NCBI RefSeq assembly: GCF_015182315.1 | Contig: NZ_PRDL01000001.1 | Coordinates: forward strand, 2,170,001-2,234,000 | Reading direction: 5' to 3' | Length of the DNA: 64,000 nt | From: Cellvibrio polysaccharolyticus | Lineage (GTDB): Bacteria > Pseudomonadota > Gammaproteobacteria > Pseudomonadales > Cellvibrionaceae | Part shown: one piece after another, positions 25,385 through 34,265 of the stretch | Numbering within the stretch: position 1 is the first letter of the stretch | How the letters are laid out: the number at the start of each line of letters is the position of its first letter | The notes under the pieces: model-generated | Seen by the model: only the letters and a program-made list of their open reading frames with translations | Told to the model about the DNA's origin: nothing | Database searches by the model: none | Position numbers and translations under genes: made by a program

Positions 25385-26857
25385 ATGCAAGTAAAACGTT
25401 TCGTGGCTGCCGATATGCGTCGCGCACTGGAGCTGGTTCGTCAGGAGCTTGGCCCGGACGCTATTATTCTCTCCAGCTCCCGCACAAAAGACGGTGTTGA
25501 GCTGCTGACAACGCTTGCTGCTGACAGCGAATTGGCGCAGTTACAACAGGCGGCCCAAGTGCGCAGCCTGCCAACCCCGGCGGTGCAGACAGCTCCTGAA
25601 CCTGCGCATCGCCCCACCTCCTTTGCCCCGGCTTTTGCCGAAGCCTCAGCGCTTTCAAGAGCCATGGACGCTGAAAATTATTCAGCATCCGGAAAAAGCG
25701 AACAGGAGTTGGCCGATGAAATGGAGCGCGCACGCGAGCGCATGCTGGCCAGTCGTCGTGCCGAAGCCTCTGCTAAAAGCTTGCTTCGCGAACAGCAGGA
25801 GCGTATTTCGCAACCTGCACCGCGTATTCAGGAAGATATGCCTGTCCGCGCCGCTACGCGTGCGCCCAGCGCTGCCGAGCGTTACCCGCTGGTTGATACC
25901 CAGGAAGAAAATTACCCGGTGCGTGCGGCGGCAGAAAGCCAACAATTATCCGATTTGCAAGCCGAGCTGGCGGACATGCGTTTTATGCTCGAGCAGCAAC
26001 TGCAAGCGCTGACCGGGCAGCAAGGTATGGCGTCATCGCCGGTGCTTGCCAGCGTGGGTCGTCGTTTGGAACGGATGGGCTTTACGTCGAACATCATTGC
26101 CAACGTTTTGACCCGCTGCAAGCGTCAGGATGTATTGCCGGAAGCCTGGGCCGATGCGCAGGCCAATCTCGCCCGCCAATTGCCGGTAGCCGGCAGAGAC
26201 GTGGTAGATCAGGGCGGAATCTATGCGTTTGTTGGCCCAACCGGTGTCGGTAAAACGACGACTATAGGAAAGTTGGCAGCGCGTTTCGTATTGCGCCATG
26301 GCGCTGACAGTGTCGCGCTAATAACTACAGATACTTATCGCATTGCGGCGCACGATCAATTACGCTCTATGGCGCGTATTATGCGCGTGCCGGTAAGGGT
26401 GGTAGAGGACAAACAGGAGCTCGGCCAGGTTATTGACAGTTTGAAAAATTACAAACTGATTCTCATTGATACGGCGGGTTTTCGACATGGTGATCCGCAC
26501 CTGACTGCTCAGTTACAATCGCTGGCCAAACAGCCCGAGATTAAAACACTGCTGGTATTGTCGAGTAACAGCCAGCAGCAAATGTTGAAAGCGTCCATTC
26601 ATGCTTACGGTGCTGCGGGTTTGAAAGGTTGCATTCTTACCAAGCTGGATGAAACCGCCAGTCTGGGAGAAGCCCTGAGTGTAATCCAGCAGAGCAAATT
26701 GCCGTTGGTCTACACCACTGACGGCCAGGATATTCCAAAGCACATTGAAGTTGCGCGTGGCCATCAACTGGTAACACGGGCAGCCGGTTTGTTAAAAAGC
26801 CAAATGCGACCGTCAACCCCGGTCAGTTCGCAACAGCGAACTCGTGCATTGGTGTAA
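25385..26857 (+). CDS. flhF: Flagellar placement GTPase FlhF
   Basis: FlhF is an SRP-type GTPase that marks the cell pole for flagellar assembly in polarly flagellated bacteria. With ATG 25385 (MQVKRFVAADM, preceded by GGAGAGA) it is 490 residues. The basic N-terminal domain and a long variable linker (about 60-220) are followed by the NG domain with GPTGVGKTTTIGKLAARF, TTDTYRIAAHDQL, LIDTAGF and TKLDETASLG. It stands 29 nt after flhA and 90 nt before fleN, its functional partner in setting number and site. Confidence 0.95.
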   Translation: MQVKRFVAADMRRALELVRQELGPDAIILSSSRTKDGVELLTTLAADSELAQLQQAAQVRSLPTPAVQTAPEPAHRPTSFAPAFAEASALSRAMDAENYSASGKSEQELADEMERARERMLASRRAEASAKSLLREQQERISQPAPRIQEDMPVRAATRAPSAAERYPLVDTQEENYPVRAAAESQQLSDLQAELADMRFMLEQQLQALTGQQGMASSPVLASVGRRLERMGFTSNIIANVLTRCKRQDVLPEAWADAQANLARQLPVAGRDVVDQGGIYAFVGPTGVGKTTTIGKLAARFVLRHGADSVALITTDTYRIAAHDQLRSMARIMRVPVRVVEDKQELGQVIDSLKNYKLILIDTAGFRHGDPHLTAQLQSLAKQPEIKTLLVLSSNSQQQMLKASIHAYGAAGLKGCILTKLDETASLGEALSVIQQSKLPLVYTTDGQDIPKHIEVARGHQLVTRAAGLLKSQMRPSTPVSSQQRTRALV

Positions 26858-26947
26858 CAGCATTTTTATTAACTTCTGCGTTGCCACTGTTGGCAGCGCA
26901 AGCGTACAGAACAACAGACGTAGCAAACGTCAGGAGACAGCGCTCAA

Positions 26948-27775
26948 ATGAGTCAATTGCGTCCCGTGCAGGTAATTGCCGTATCCGGCGGAAAAGGCGG
27001 GGTAGGTAAGAGTAATATTTCCGTCAACCTCAGTATTGCGCTGGCAGAATTGCGCCGTCGCGTGGTCTTGCTGGACGCTGACCTGAGTTTGGCCAACGTG
27101 GATGTATTGCTCGGACTAAAAGCCGAACATACCCTGGCAGATGTACTCGCCGGCACCCATACCTTGAGCGAAGTGCTGGTGACCGGCCCTGCTGGTATTA
27201 AAATTGTGCCGGCATCCTCCGGTGTGCAGCGCATGGCATCGCTGGGTCCTGCTGAACACGCCGGTCTTATCAACGCGTTTAACGATCTCGGTGACCAGGT
27301 TGATATTCTGGTGATTGATACCGCCGCCGGTATTTCCGAGACGGTGGTGAGCTTTCTGCGTGCTGCCAATGAAATCGTGGTGGTGGTGTGTGACGAACCC
27401 TCATCCATCACCGATGCTTACGCTTTGATCAAATTGCTCAATAAGGAATATCAGGTACAACGCTTCCGCGTTGTGGCCAATATGACCCGCACCCAGCACG
27501 AAGGCGCGCACATGTTTAATAAGTTGAACAGCGTCTGCGAACGATTCCTCGATGTGAGTCTACAATTTCTGGGTAGTGTGCCGTTTGATGAGAATGTTCG
27601 TAAATCGGTACAAAAGCAAAAGGCTTTGCTGGAGTTCGCCCCTTCTTCAAAAGCTGCTGTTGCCATTCGTAATCTGGCCAAAACTGTCGATCAATGGCCG
27701 TTACCCGGCGCACCCACCGGTCGTCTGGAGTTTTTTGTCGAGCGCCTGTTACAGGCTGCCAACAATCGCTATTAA
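26948..27775 (+). CDS. fleN: Flagellar number regulator FleN (MinD-like ATPase)
   Basis: FleN, also called FlhG, is a ParA/MinD-family ATPase that restricts flagellar number by antagonising FleQ. The 275-residue protein has the deviant Walker A SGGKGGVGKSN, the switch segment LLDADLSLANVDVLLGL and DTAAGISE. AGGAGACAG precedes ATG 26948. FleQ, its target, is not encoded in this window. Confidence 0.95.
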   Translation: MSQLRPVQVIAVSGGKGGVGKSNISVNLSIALAELRRRVVLLDADLSLANVDVLLGLKAEHTLADVLAGTHTLSEVLVTGPAGIKIVPASSGVQRMASLGPAEHAGLINAFNDLGDQVDILVIDTAAGISETVVSFLRAANEIVVVVCDEPSSITDAYALIKLLNKEYQVQRFRVVANMTRTQHEGAHMFNKLNSVCERFLDVSLQFLGSVPFDENVRKSVQKQKALLEFAPSSKAAVAIRNLAKTVDQWPLPGAPTGRLEFFVERLLQAANNRY

Positions 27776-27795
27776 CCGCCTGCGAGAGTTCCGTT

Positions 27796-28542
27796 ATGGC
27801 CGCAGTTGATGGATTAGCCATGTACGACAAGACACAACAACTGAATCAGCCTATCCGTGTTGAGGAATACGCCCCTCTGGTGAAACGCATTGCGTACCAC
27901 ATGATGGTGCGTATGCCTGCGTGTGTGCAGGTAGATGATCTGATTCAGGCGGGCATGATCGGGCTGCTGGAAGCGGTACAAAAATATGACGGTACGCGCG
28001 GCGCCAGTTTTGAAACTTACGCCGGTATTCGCATTCGTGGTGCAATTGTTGACGAAATGCGTCGTGGTGACTGGGCTCCCCGCTCGGTGCATCGCAACAC
28101 CCGTTTGATCGCCAGTGCCATTCGCACGGTAGAAGCCCGCTGCGGGCGCGATGCCCAGGATTCGGAAATCGCCGCCGAGCTGGATATTCCTCTCAATGAA
28201 TACCACGCGATGTTGCAAGACAGCAACAGCAGCCGCCTGTTCAGTTACGAAGAAACCTTTGGTGACGACGACAGTAACATTGATGCCAGTGAATCCAGCA
28301 GCGCCTACGCCAGCCCGCTGGAGGGGTTGCAACGCGATGCCATGAAACGCGCGCTGGCAGAAGCCATTATGCAGTTGCCCGAACGCGAGCGGCTGGTGCT
28401 GGCGCTGTATTACGACGAAGAATTAAACCTGAAAGAAATCGGTCAGGTATTAGGGGTAAGCGAGTCGCGGGTGAGTCAAATACACAGCCAGGCAGCGCTT
28501 CGCCTGCGTACCCGATTGACCGATTGGAAGAGCAAAGATTGA
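27796..28542 (+). CDS. fliA: Sigma-28 factor FliA for late flagellar genes
   Basis: FliA directs transcription of flagellin, motor and chemotaxis genes and is held in check by FlgM. The 248-residue product has region 2 (EEYAPLVKRIAYHMMVRMP, DDLIQAGMIGLLEAVQKYD, FETYAGIRIRGAIVDEMRRGDW). Region 4 contains LPERERLVLALYYDEELNLKEIG and a helix-turn-helix GVSESRVSQIHSQA. I chose ATG 27796 after GAGAG; a later ATG at 27820 is possible. It follows fleN by 20 nt. Confidence 0.95.
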   Translation: MAAVDGLAMYDKTQQLNQPIRVEEYAPLVKRIAYHMMVRMPACVQVDDLIQAGMIGLLEAVQKYDGTRGASFETYAGIRIRGAIVDEMRRGDWAPRSVHRNTRLIASAIRTVEARCGRDAQDSEIAAELDIPLNEYHAMLQDSNSSRLFSYEETFGDDDSNIDASESSSAYASPLEGLQRDAMKRALAEAIMQLPERERLVLALYYDEELNLKEIGQVLGVSESRVSQIHSQAALRLRTRLTDWKSKD

Positions 28543-28760
28543 CCCTGAACGCATTTATGAGTAATTTGACGCCATTTTAGCGTAATGAATGGCTTTTTTA
28601 TCAAAATGCCACTCAGGAAAAGTGTTTCCAGGCCGACATAGTCAGCAAACACCGCATAATAGTGGCGGCTATAACACTCGTATTTGCCAACAACTACATC
28701 GCCGGTATCTGCCGGTTTGATAATGATTAGAGTTTCACGCTTGAGTAGCTGGAGGTTGCA

Positions 28761-29144
28761 TTGGATAAGAATATGAAAATCCTGATCGTTGACGACTTTT
28801 CGACGATGCGACGGATTATTAAGAATCTGCTCAGAGATCTCGGGTTTTCCAACACCCATGAAGCAGATGATGGCGTGACGGCATTACCTATGCTCAAAGG
28901 CGGTGATTTTGATTTTCTGGTCACCGACTGGAATATGCCCGGTATGACCGGTATTGATTTGCTGCGTGCGGTACGCGCCGACGAACGTCTGTCGTCTCTG
29001 CCAGTGCTGATGGTAACCGCCGAAGCCAAACGCGATCAGATCATTGAAGCGGCGCAAGCCGGTGTGAACGGTTATGTGGTTAAACCCTTTACCGCTCAAG
29101 CTCTCAAGGAAAAAATCGAGAAAATTTTCGAGCGTGTCGGCTGA
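28761..29144 (+). CDS. cheY: Chemotaxis response regulator CheY
   Basis: CheY is the diffusible regulator that, once phosphorylated by CheA, binds FliM and switches the motor. The 127-residue receiver shows the acidic pocket Asp11/Asp12, phosphoacceptor Asp56 in VTDWNMPG, the conserved Thr in MVTAEA and Lys in VVKPF. The start is TTG 28761, set by a GGAGG five nt upstream; ATG 28773 is too far from it. The gap of about 218 nt after fliA should hold its promoter, but I found no clear sigma-28 site. Confidence 0.96.
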   Translation: MDKNMKILIVDDFSTMRRIIKNLLRDLGFSNTHEADDGVTALPMLKGGDFDFLVTDWNMPGMTGIDLLRAVRADERLSSLPVLMVTAEAKRDQIIEAAQAGVNGYVVKPFTAQALKEKIEKIFERVG

Positions 29145-29280
29145 GACTGATTTAACGGAGCGCGTTATTCCGCCTGACTGTTGTGCTGTTCGCCGCCGGT
29201 CTTGCTGTTGAGTGATAAAACTCTGATTGTATTTCTCCGCTTTCATCATAAAACGTTCAGGCTTCGGCAAAGGCGTACCC

Positions 29281-30084
29281 ATGACATCAGACATTCAGTT
29301 GCACACCAACGAGGATTTTATTGGCGAGCTGAAAGAGTGTGCCAAATTATTGACTGAGAAATTGCAAGACAATCAATTTGAAGACGCATCACACTTGATC
29401 CACCAAATGTTGGCCTCTCGTGATCACCATATTTTCCAATCCGTTGGTCGCTTGACCCGCGGTCTGCATAACGCCATCGTTAATTTTCATGTTGACGCCG
29501 ATCTCTCCCGCGAACCGCCGCACATCGAATCTTCTGAAATTCAGGATGCCTCCAATCGCCTCAACTATGTCATCGAGCTGACCCGCAAGGCTGCCGAAAA
29601 AACCATGGACATGGTTGATGAAGCATCACCGATTGCGATGAATCTCGGTCAGGAAGCCAGTGTATTGCGCGACCAGTGGGCGCGTTTGAAACGCCGCGAA
29701 ATGGGTCCGGATGAATTCCGTGAACTTTACGGCCGCATGGACGACTTCCTCGCGCAAATGGCGGTGGGAACCGAGCAGCTGGGTCGCAACCTGCAGGAAA
29801 TTATTCTGGAGCAAGGCTTTCAGGATCTCACCGGGCAGGTGCTTAAGCGCGTTATTGGTTTGATTAACGATGTGGAACAGGATCTGGTGAGCCTGGTTCG
29901 CATCGCCGGGCAAGTAGAAGAAGTGGCCGGCATTACCAGCTCCGGTGATCAACAAGACCGCGCTGCACTGATTGAAAAACGAAAAACCGAAGCGGAAGGG
30001 CCGCAAATCAACCCGGTCGGGCGCAACGATGTTGTGTCCAATCAGGATGAAGTTGACGACTTGCTTTCCAGTCTCGGGTTCTAG
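29281..30084 (+). CDS. cheZ: CheY phosphatase CheZ
   Basis: CheZ speeds dephosphorylation of CheY. From ATG 29281 (MTSDIQLHTNEDF, with AAAGGCG upstream) it is 267 residues. The catalytic Gln lies in the long helix LEQGFQDLTGQVLKRVIGLI. The C-terminal CheY-binding peptide is VDDLLSSLGF, as in enteric and pseudomonad CheZ. The frame is open 18 codons upstream, but without a good ribosome site. Confidence 0.94.
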   Translation: MTSDIQLHTNEDFIGELKECAKLLTEKLQDNQFEDASHLIHQMLASRDHHIFQSVGRLTRGLHNAIVNFHVDADLSREPPHIESSEIQDASNRLNYVIELTRKAAEKTMDMVDEASPIAMNLGQEASVLRDQWARLKRREMGPDEFRELYGRMDDFLAQMAVGTEQLGRNLQEIILEQGFQDLTGQVLKRVIGLINDVEQDLVSLVRIAGQVEEVAGITSSGDQQDRAALIEKRKTEAEGPQINPVGRNDVVSNQDEVDDLLSSLGF

Positions 30085-30097
30085 AGGGTAAGGGCAG

Positions 30098-32302
30098 ATG
30101 AGTTTTGGTGATGACGAAGATATTCTTCAGGATTTTCTGGTAGAAGCCGGCGAAATTCTCGAAAGATTGTCCCAGCAGCTGGTAGATCTGGAGCAACGTC
30201 CGGACGATACCGATTTGCTCAATGCAATTTTCCGCGGCTTCCATACGGTCAAGGGCGGCGCCGGCTTTTTGCAGTTGACCCCCATGGTGGAATGTTGCCA
30301 CCTGACTGAAAACCTCTTTGATATCCTGCGCACGGGCAAGCGCACGGTGACCTCTGAACTGATGGACGTGGTGCTGCAGGCACTGGATGCGGTGAACCAG
30401 CAATTTGAGCTGGTATCGCGTCATGAAACCCTGCCACCGGTTGATGCATCGCTGATTTCTGCACTGGAGCGTCTGGTGTCCTGCGAAGATGTTGCCCCCG
30501 CTGCTGCACCCGAGCCGGTGGCCACTGCGCCAGCGCCTGCCGCTGCAGTACCCGATGGCGACATTACCGATGCAGAATTCGAGCAACTACTGGATGCACT
30601 GAGTCCGGAAACCGCTGCCAGCACAACGCCGTCTGTTGCTGCGGCCGGTTCTGCCAGTGATATTTCCGAAGATGAATTTGAAGCCTTGCTGGATCAATTG
30701 CACGGTAGCGGTAAAGCACCGGGTAAAACAGCACCGGCGCCAGCCGTAAAAGCCGGTAACACGGACGATATCAGCGATGACGAATTTGAAGCCTTGCTGG
30801 ATCAATTGCACGGGAGCGGTAAAGCGCCGGGTAAAACAGCACCTGCGCCGGTAGCCGCTGCCGCACCTGCACCGGCTGCCTCAAGCTCTGCAAGCACGTC
30901 TGACTCCATCAGCGAAGATGAATTTGAAGCCTTGCTGGATCAATTGCACGGCAAAGGCAAAGCACCTGCCGCGGCCGCTAAACCGGCTGCGGCAAAACCT
31001 CTGCCGCAAGCTCCTGCTGCCGCTCCGGCGGCTGCAACACCCGCAGCAGCGCGTCCCGTAGAAGCTCCCAAAGCTGTGGCCGCCGCCAACCACGACCGGG
31101 AAACACCACCGGCTGTTGAAACAACAGTGCGTGTGGATACCCAGCGTCTTGATGACATCATGAATATGGTGGGCGAGCTGGTGCTGGTAAGAAATCGCCT
31201 GGTTCGCCTGGGTATTGGCTCGCAGGATGAGGCGCTGGTTAAAGCCGTTGCCAACCTCGACGTTGTTACCGCCGATTTGCAAACCTCGGTCATGAAAACC
31301 CGGATGCAGCCGATCAAAAAAGTGTTCGGCCGCTTTCCGCGTGTGGTTCGCGATCTTGCCCGCAACCTGAAAAAAGAAATCAACCTTGAGCTGGTTGGTG
31401 AAGAAACCGATCTCGATAAAAATCTCGTGGAAGCGCTCGCCGATCCGTTGGTGCATCTGGTGCGCAACTCGGTGGATCACGGTATTGAACTGCCGGAAGT
31501 GCGTGAAACCGCTGGCAAACCGCGCATGGGTCAAATTGTTCTTTCTGCCGAGCAGGAAGGCGATCATATTTTACTGGCAATCAGTGATGATGGCGCCGGC
31601 ATGGACCCGGTCAAATTGCGTCGCATTGCCGTTGAGCGTGGCATGTTTGACGAAGACACTGCGGCGAGACTGTCTGACACGGAAGCGTTCAATCTGATTT
31701 TCGCGCCGGGTTTTTCTACCAAAAAAGAAATTTCCGACGTGTCCGGCCGCGGTGTCGGCATGGACGTGGTGAAAACCAAAATTACCCAATTGAATGGTAC
31801 GGTTGAAATTCAATCCACCATGGGTAAAGGCACCCGGTTAATTATCAAGGTGCCCTTGACGCTGGCCATTATGCCGACGTTGATGATCATGCTGGAGAAT
31901 CAAACCTTCGCACTGCCGCTGGCAAGCGTGAATGAAATTTTCCATATGGATTTGCGCAAAACCCACATTGTCGACGGGCAGGAATGTATTGCAATTCGCG
32001 ATCAGGCGATTCCGCTTTTCCACCTCAAACAATGGTTGGTGAAGCGTCCCTGGCAACACGACAAAAGCGATTTCGCACACGTGGTTATCGTTACAGTAGG
32101 TACCCGTCGTGTCGGTTTTGTGGTGGATCAATTGATCGGTCAGGAAGAAGTGGTTATCAAACCGCTGGGCAAAATGTTGCAAGGCACTCCAGGTATGGCG
32201 GGCGCTACTATCACCGGCGATGGCACTATTGCATTGATTCTGGATATTCCCAGCATGTTGCGCCGTTATGCGCGCGGCTCAGCCAGCTGGGGTCATAATT
32301 AA
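30098..32302 (+). CDS. cheA: Chemotaxis histidine kinase CheA
   Basis: CheA is the kinase core of the chemoreceptor array. The 734-residue protein has the P1 HPt domain with His49 in FHTVKGGAGF. A long Ala/Pro-rich linker (about 130-340) replaces a clear P2 domain. Then come dimerisation (P3), the ATPase P4 (HLVRNSVDHGIE, DDGAGMD, GRGVGMDVV) and the CheW-like P5. The linker contains four copies of a short acidic motif of the form I(T/S)-x-(D/E)-EFE-LLD-L, at about residues 154, 187, 224 and 269. The last three are nearly identical, with GSGKAPGKTAPAP-type spacers. Such motifs may bind CheY or the polar protein ParP; that is inference. Confidence 0.96.
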   Translation: MSFGDDEDILQDFLVEAGEILERLSQQLVDLEQRPDDTDLLNAIFRGFHTVKGGAGFLQLTPMVECCHLTENLFDILRTGKRTVTSELMDVVLQALDAVNQQFELVSRHETLPPVDASLISALERLVSCEDVAPAAAPEPVATAPAPAAAVPDGDITDAEFEQLLDALSPETAASTTPSVAAAGSASDISEDEFEALLDQLHGSGKAPGKTAPAPAVKAGNTDDISDDEFEALLDQLHGSGKAPGKTAPAPVAAAAPAPAASSSASTSDSISEDEFEALLDQLHGKGKAPAAAAKPAAAKPLPQAPAAAPAAATPAAARPVEAPKAVAAANHDRETPPAVETTVRVDTQRLDDIMNMVGELVLVRNRLVRLGIGSQDEALVKAVANLDVVTADLQTSVMKTRMQPIKKVFGRFPRVVRDLARNLKKEINLELVGEETDLDKNLVEALADPLVHLVRNSVDHGIELPEVRETAGKPRMGQIVLSAEQEGDHILLAISDDGAGMDPVKLRRIAVERGMFDEDTAARLSDTEAFNLIFAPGFSTKKEISDVSGRGVGMDVVKTKITQLNGTVEIQSTMGKGTRLIIKVPLTLAIMPTLMIMLENQTFALPLASVNEIFHMDLRKTHIVDGQECIAIRDQAIPLFHLKQWLVKRPWQHDKSDFAHVVIVTVGTRRVGFVVDQLIGQEEVVIKPLGKMLQGTPGMAGATITGDGTIALILDIPSMLRRYARGSASWGHN

Positions 32303-32360
32303 TGCTGGCTGAAATCTGGCAATTGCGTTTGTCTCATGGCTTGCTGATGGAGTTGCTTTC

Positions 32361-33518
32361 ATGCGGCTGAGAGTTCTTGTGGTGGACGATTCGCATTTTT
32401 TTCAATTGCGATTGAAAGAAATTATTAATCGTCATCCGCAACTGGAAGTAATCGGCATTGCCAACAATGGCCGTGAAGCGGTAGAAAAAGCAGCGGAGCT
32501 GCGCCCTGATATCATCACCATGGATTTTGAAATGCCGGTGATGGACGGCATTACGGCGGTGCGACATATTCTGGCGCATCGTCGCGTGCCTATCCTGATG
32601 TTTTCATCGCTCACCTACGAAGGCGCGCGCGTTACCCTGGATGCGCTGGCTGCCGGGGCGATGGATTTTATTCCCAAGGATTTTGCCGAAGTATCGCGCA
32701 GCTCGGATGCTTTGACAAAAAAATTGCATGAACGGCTGGTAACCCTGGCTACCGCCGGGAAAAGTTTTTCAACGCAATCTACGCCGGCAATTGCAGCGCT
32801 GCGTCAATCGCGCCTCGCTTCTGCGGCTACTACACCCGCGCCAGCTCCCGCTGCACACCATGCACCGCTGCGTTCCCTGCGCGAGGCGGGTGCGGCGACG
32901 CCCGAACATTCTGCGTTGGAAAAAAATTCGGCTGATGATCGTTTAAAAAAACGACCGAATTTATTAATTATTGGCGCATCAACCGGTGGTCCGGTCGCGT
33001 TAAATGATGTTCTGGTTAATTTGCCCGCCAATTTTCCGTTGCCCATTGTACTGGTGCAGCATATGCCGGAGAATTTTACCCGTGCCTTTGCGGAACGCCT
33101 CAACAAGCAATGCAAAATTGAAGTGCGTGAAGCGGTTGATGGCGATGTGTTGCATCCGGGGCTGGCATTGCTGGCGCCAGGTGGCAAGCAGTTAATGCTC
33201 GATAAACGCCTCGGTGGCAGTGTGCGTATTTTGCCGGATGATGAGCGGGTAAATTACAAACCGTCACTCGATATTACCTTCGGCTCGGCCGCCAATGTTT
33301 ATCACGACCGGGTATTGGGTGTGGTATTAACTGGCATGGGTTCGGATGGTTGCAAAGGCGCCGGGTTATTAAAAACCGCCGGTTCGGTTATCTGGTCTCA
33401 GGACGAGGCCAGTTGTGTTATTTATGGTATGCCGATGGCGGTTGCACGTGCCGGCTTTAGTGACAAGGTTTTACCACTATCGGATATCGGCCCACGTCTG
33501 GTTCGTGAGGTGATGTAA
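32361..33518 (+). CDS. cheB: Chemoreceptor methylesterase CheB
   Basis: CheB removes methyl groups from receptors (and deamidates glutamines) to reset sensitivity. The 385-residue product has a receiver with Asp55 in TMDFEMPVMDG. A linker of about 70 residues leads to the esterase domain with the catalytic Ser in IGASTGGP, His in QHMPENFT and Asp in GMGSDG. GGAG precedes ATG 32361. No cheR is in the window; as in Pseudomonas it is probably elsewhere. The stop overlaps motC by one base. Confidence 0.95.
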   Translation: MRLRVLVVDDSHFFQLRLKEIINRHPQLEVIGIANNGREAVEKAAELRPDIITMDFEMPVMDGITAVRHILAHRRVPILMFSSLTYEGARVTLDALAAGAMDFIPKDFAEVSRSSDALTKKLHERLVTLATAGKSFSTQSTPAIAALRQSRLASAATTPAPAPAAHHAPLRSLREAGAATPEHSALEKNSADDRLKKRPNLLIIGASTGGPVALNDVLVNLPANFPLPIVLVQHMPENFTRAFAERLNKQCKIEVREAVDGDVLHPGLALLAPGGKQLMLDKRLGGSVRILPDDERVNYKPSLDITFGSAANVYHDRVLGVVLTGMGSDGCKGAGLLKTAGSVIWSQDEASCVIYGMPMAVARAGFSDKVLPLSDIGPRLVREVM

Positions 33519-34258
33519 TGGACATATTGAGCATCCTCGGTGTCATCATCGGTTTTGCGGCATTGATCGGCGGTAATTTTATTGAAGGCGGTTCCATTTA
33601 TTCGTTAATTAATGGGCCTGCCGCGCTGATCGTTATTGGTGGCACTTTGGGTGCCGCTATTTTGCAAACGCCGCAACACAGCCTCAAGCGGGCGCTCAAT
33701 ATGTTTTCCTGGGTATTTCGCCCGCCGGTTAATCCCTTCAAACAATGCATCGCGCAAATCGTGCGCTGGGCAACCGCCGCCAGAAAAGAAGGTTTGCTGG
33801 GGCTTGAGCAACTGGCAGACCGCGAAAAAGATAAATTTGCCCGCAAGGGTTTGCAGCTGCTGGTTGATGGCAATGAACCGGAAGTGATTCGCCGTATTCT
33901 TGAAGCGGATTTGATTATTGATGAGCAGCGCGATCACGACGCCATCAAATTTTATGAAAGCATGGGCGGTTACGCACCGACCATCGGCATCATCGGTGCG
34001 GTGATGGGGTTGATTCATGTTATGCGCAATCTCGCCGACCCGGAACAATTGGGGCCGGGCATTGCGGTAGCTTTTGTGGCAACGATTTACGGTGTCGCCC
34101 TGGCCAATTTGTTGTTATTACCCATCGCTAATAAATTGCGGATGTGTGTGAACGAGCGCTCCCAGTACCGTGAGCTGGTGATTGACGGTATTACTTCCAT
34201 TGCGGATGGTGAAAACCCGCGTTCCATTGAAATGAAACTCAACAGCTATTTGCATTGA
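33518..34258 (+). CDS. motC: Flagellar stator protein MotC (MotA-type)
   Basis: MotC is the MotA-type proton-channel stator subunit of the second stator set in Pseudomonas. The 246 residues contain four membrane helices, the cytoplasmic charged loop that acts on FliG, and the typical ESMGGYAPTIGIIGAVMGLIHVM and ATIYGVALANLLLLPIANKL segments. The start is joined to cheB by a TAATG overlap, and motD follows after 7 nt. Confidence 0.93.
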   Translation: MDILSILGVIIGFAALIGGNFIEGGSIYSLINGPAALIVIGGTLGAAILQTPQHSLKRALNMFSWVFRPPVNPFKQCIAQIVRWATAARKEGLLGLEQLADREKDKFARKGLQLLVDGNEPEVIRRILEADLIIDEQRDHDAIKFYESMGGYAPTIGIIGAVMGLIHVMRNLADPEQLGPGIAVAFVATIYGVALANLLLLPIANKLRMCVNERSQYRELVIDGITSIADGENPRSIEMKLNSYLH

Positions 34259-34265
34259 GATTGCC

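Noticed and set aside
28543..28760. Sigma-28 promoter before cheY
   Set aside because: GCCGACAT near 28633 resembles a -10, but no TAAAG-like -35 lies at the required distance.
30881..31567. Minus-strand open frame of 228 codons inside cheA
   Set aside because: Antisense shadow of the cheA linker and dimerisation region; no independent evidence.
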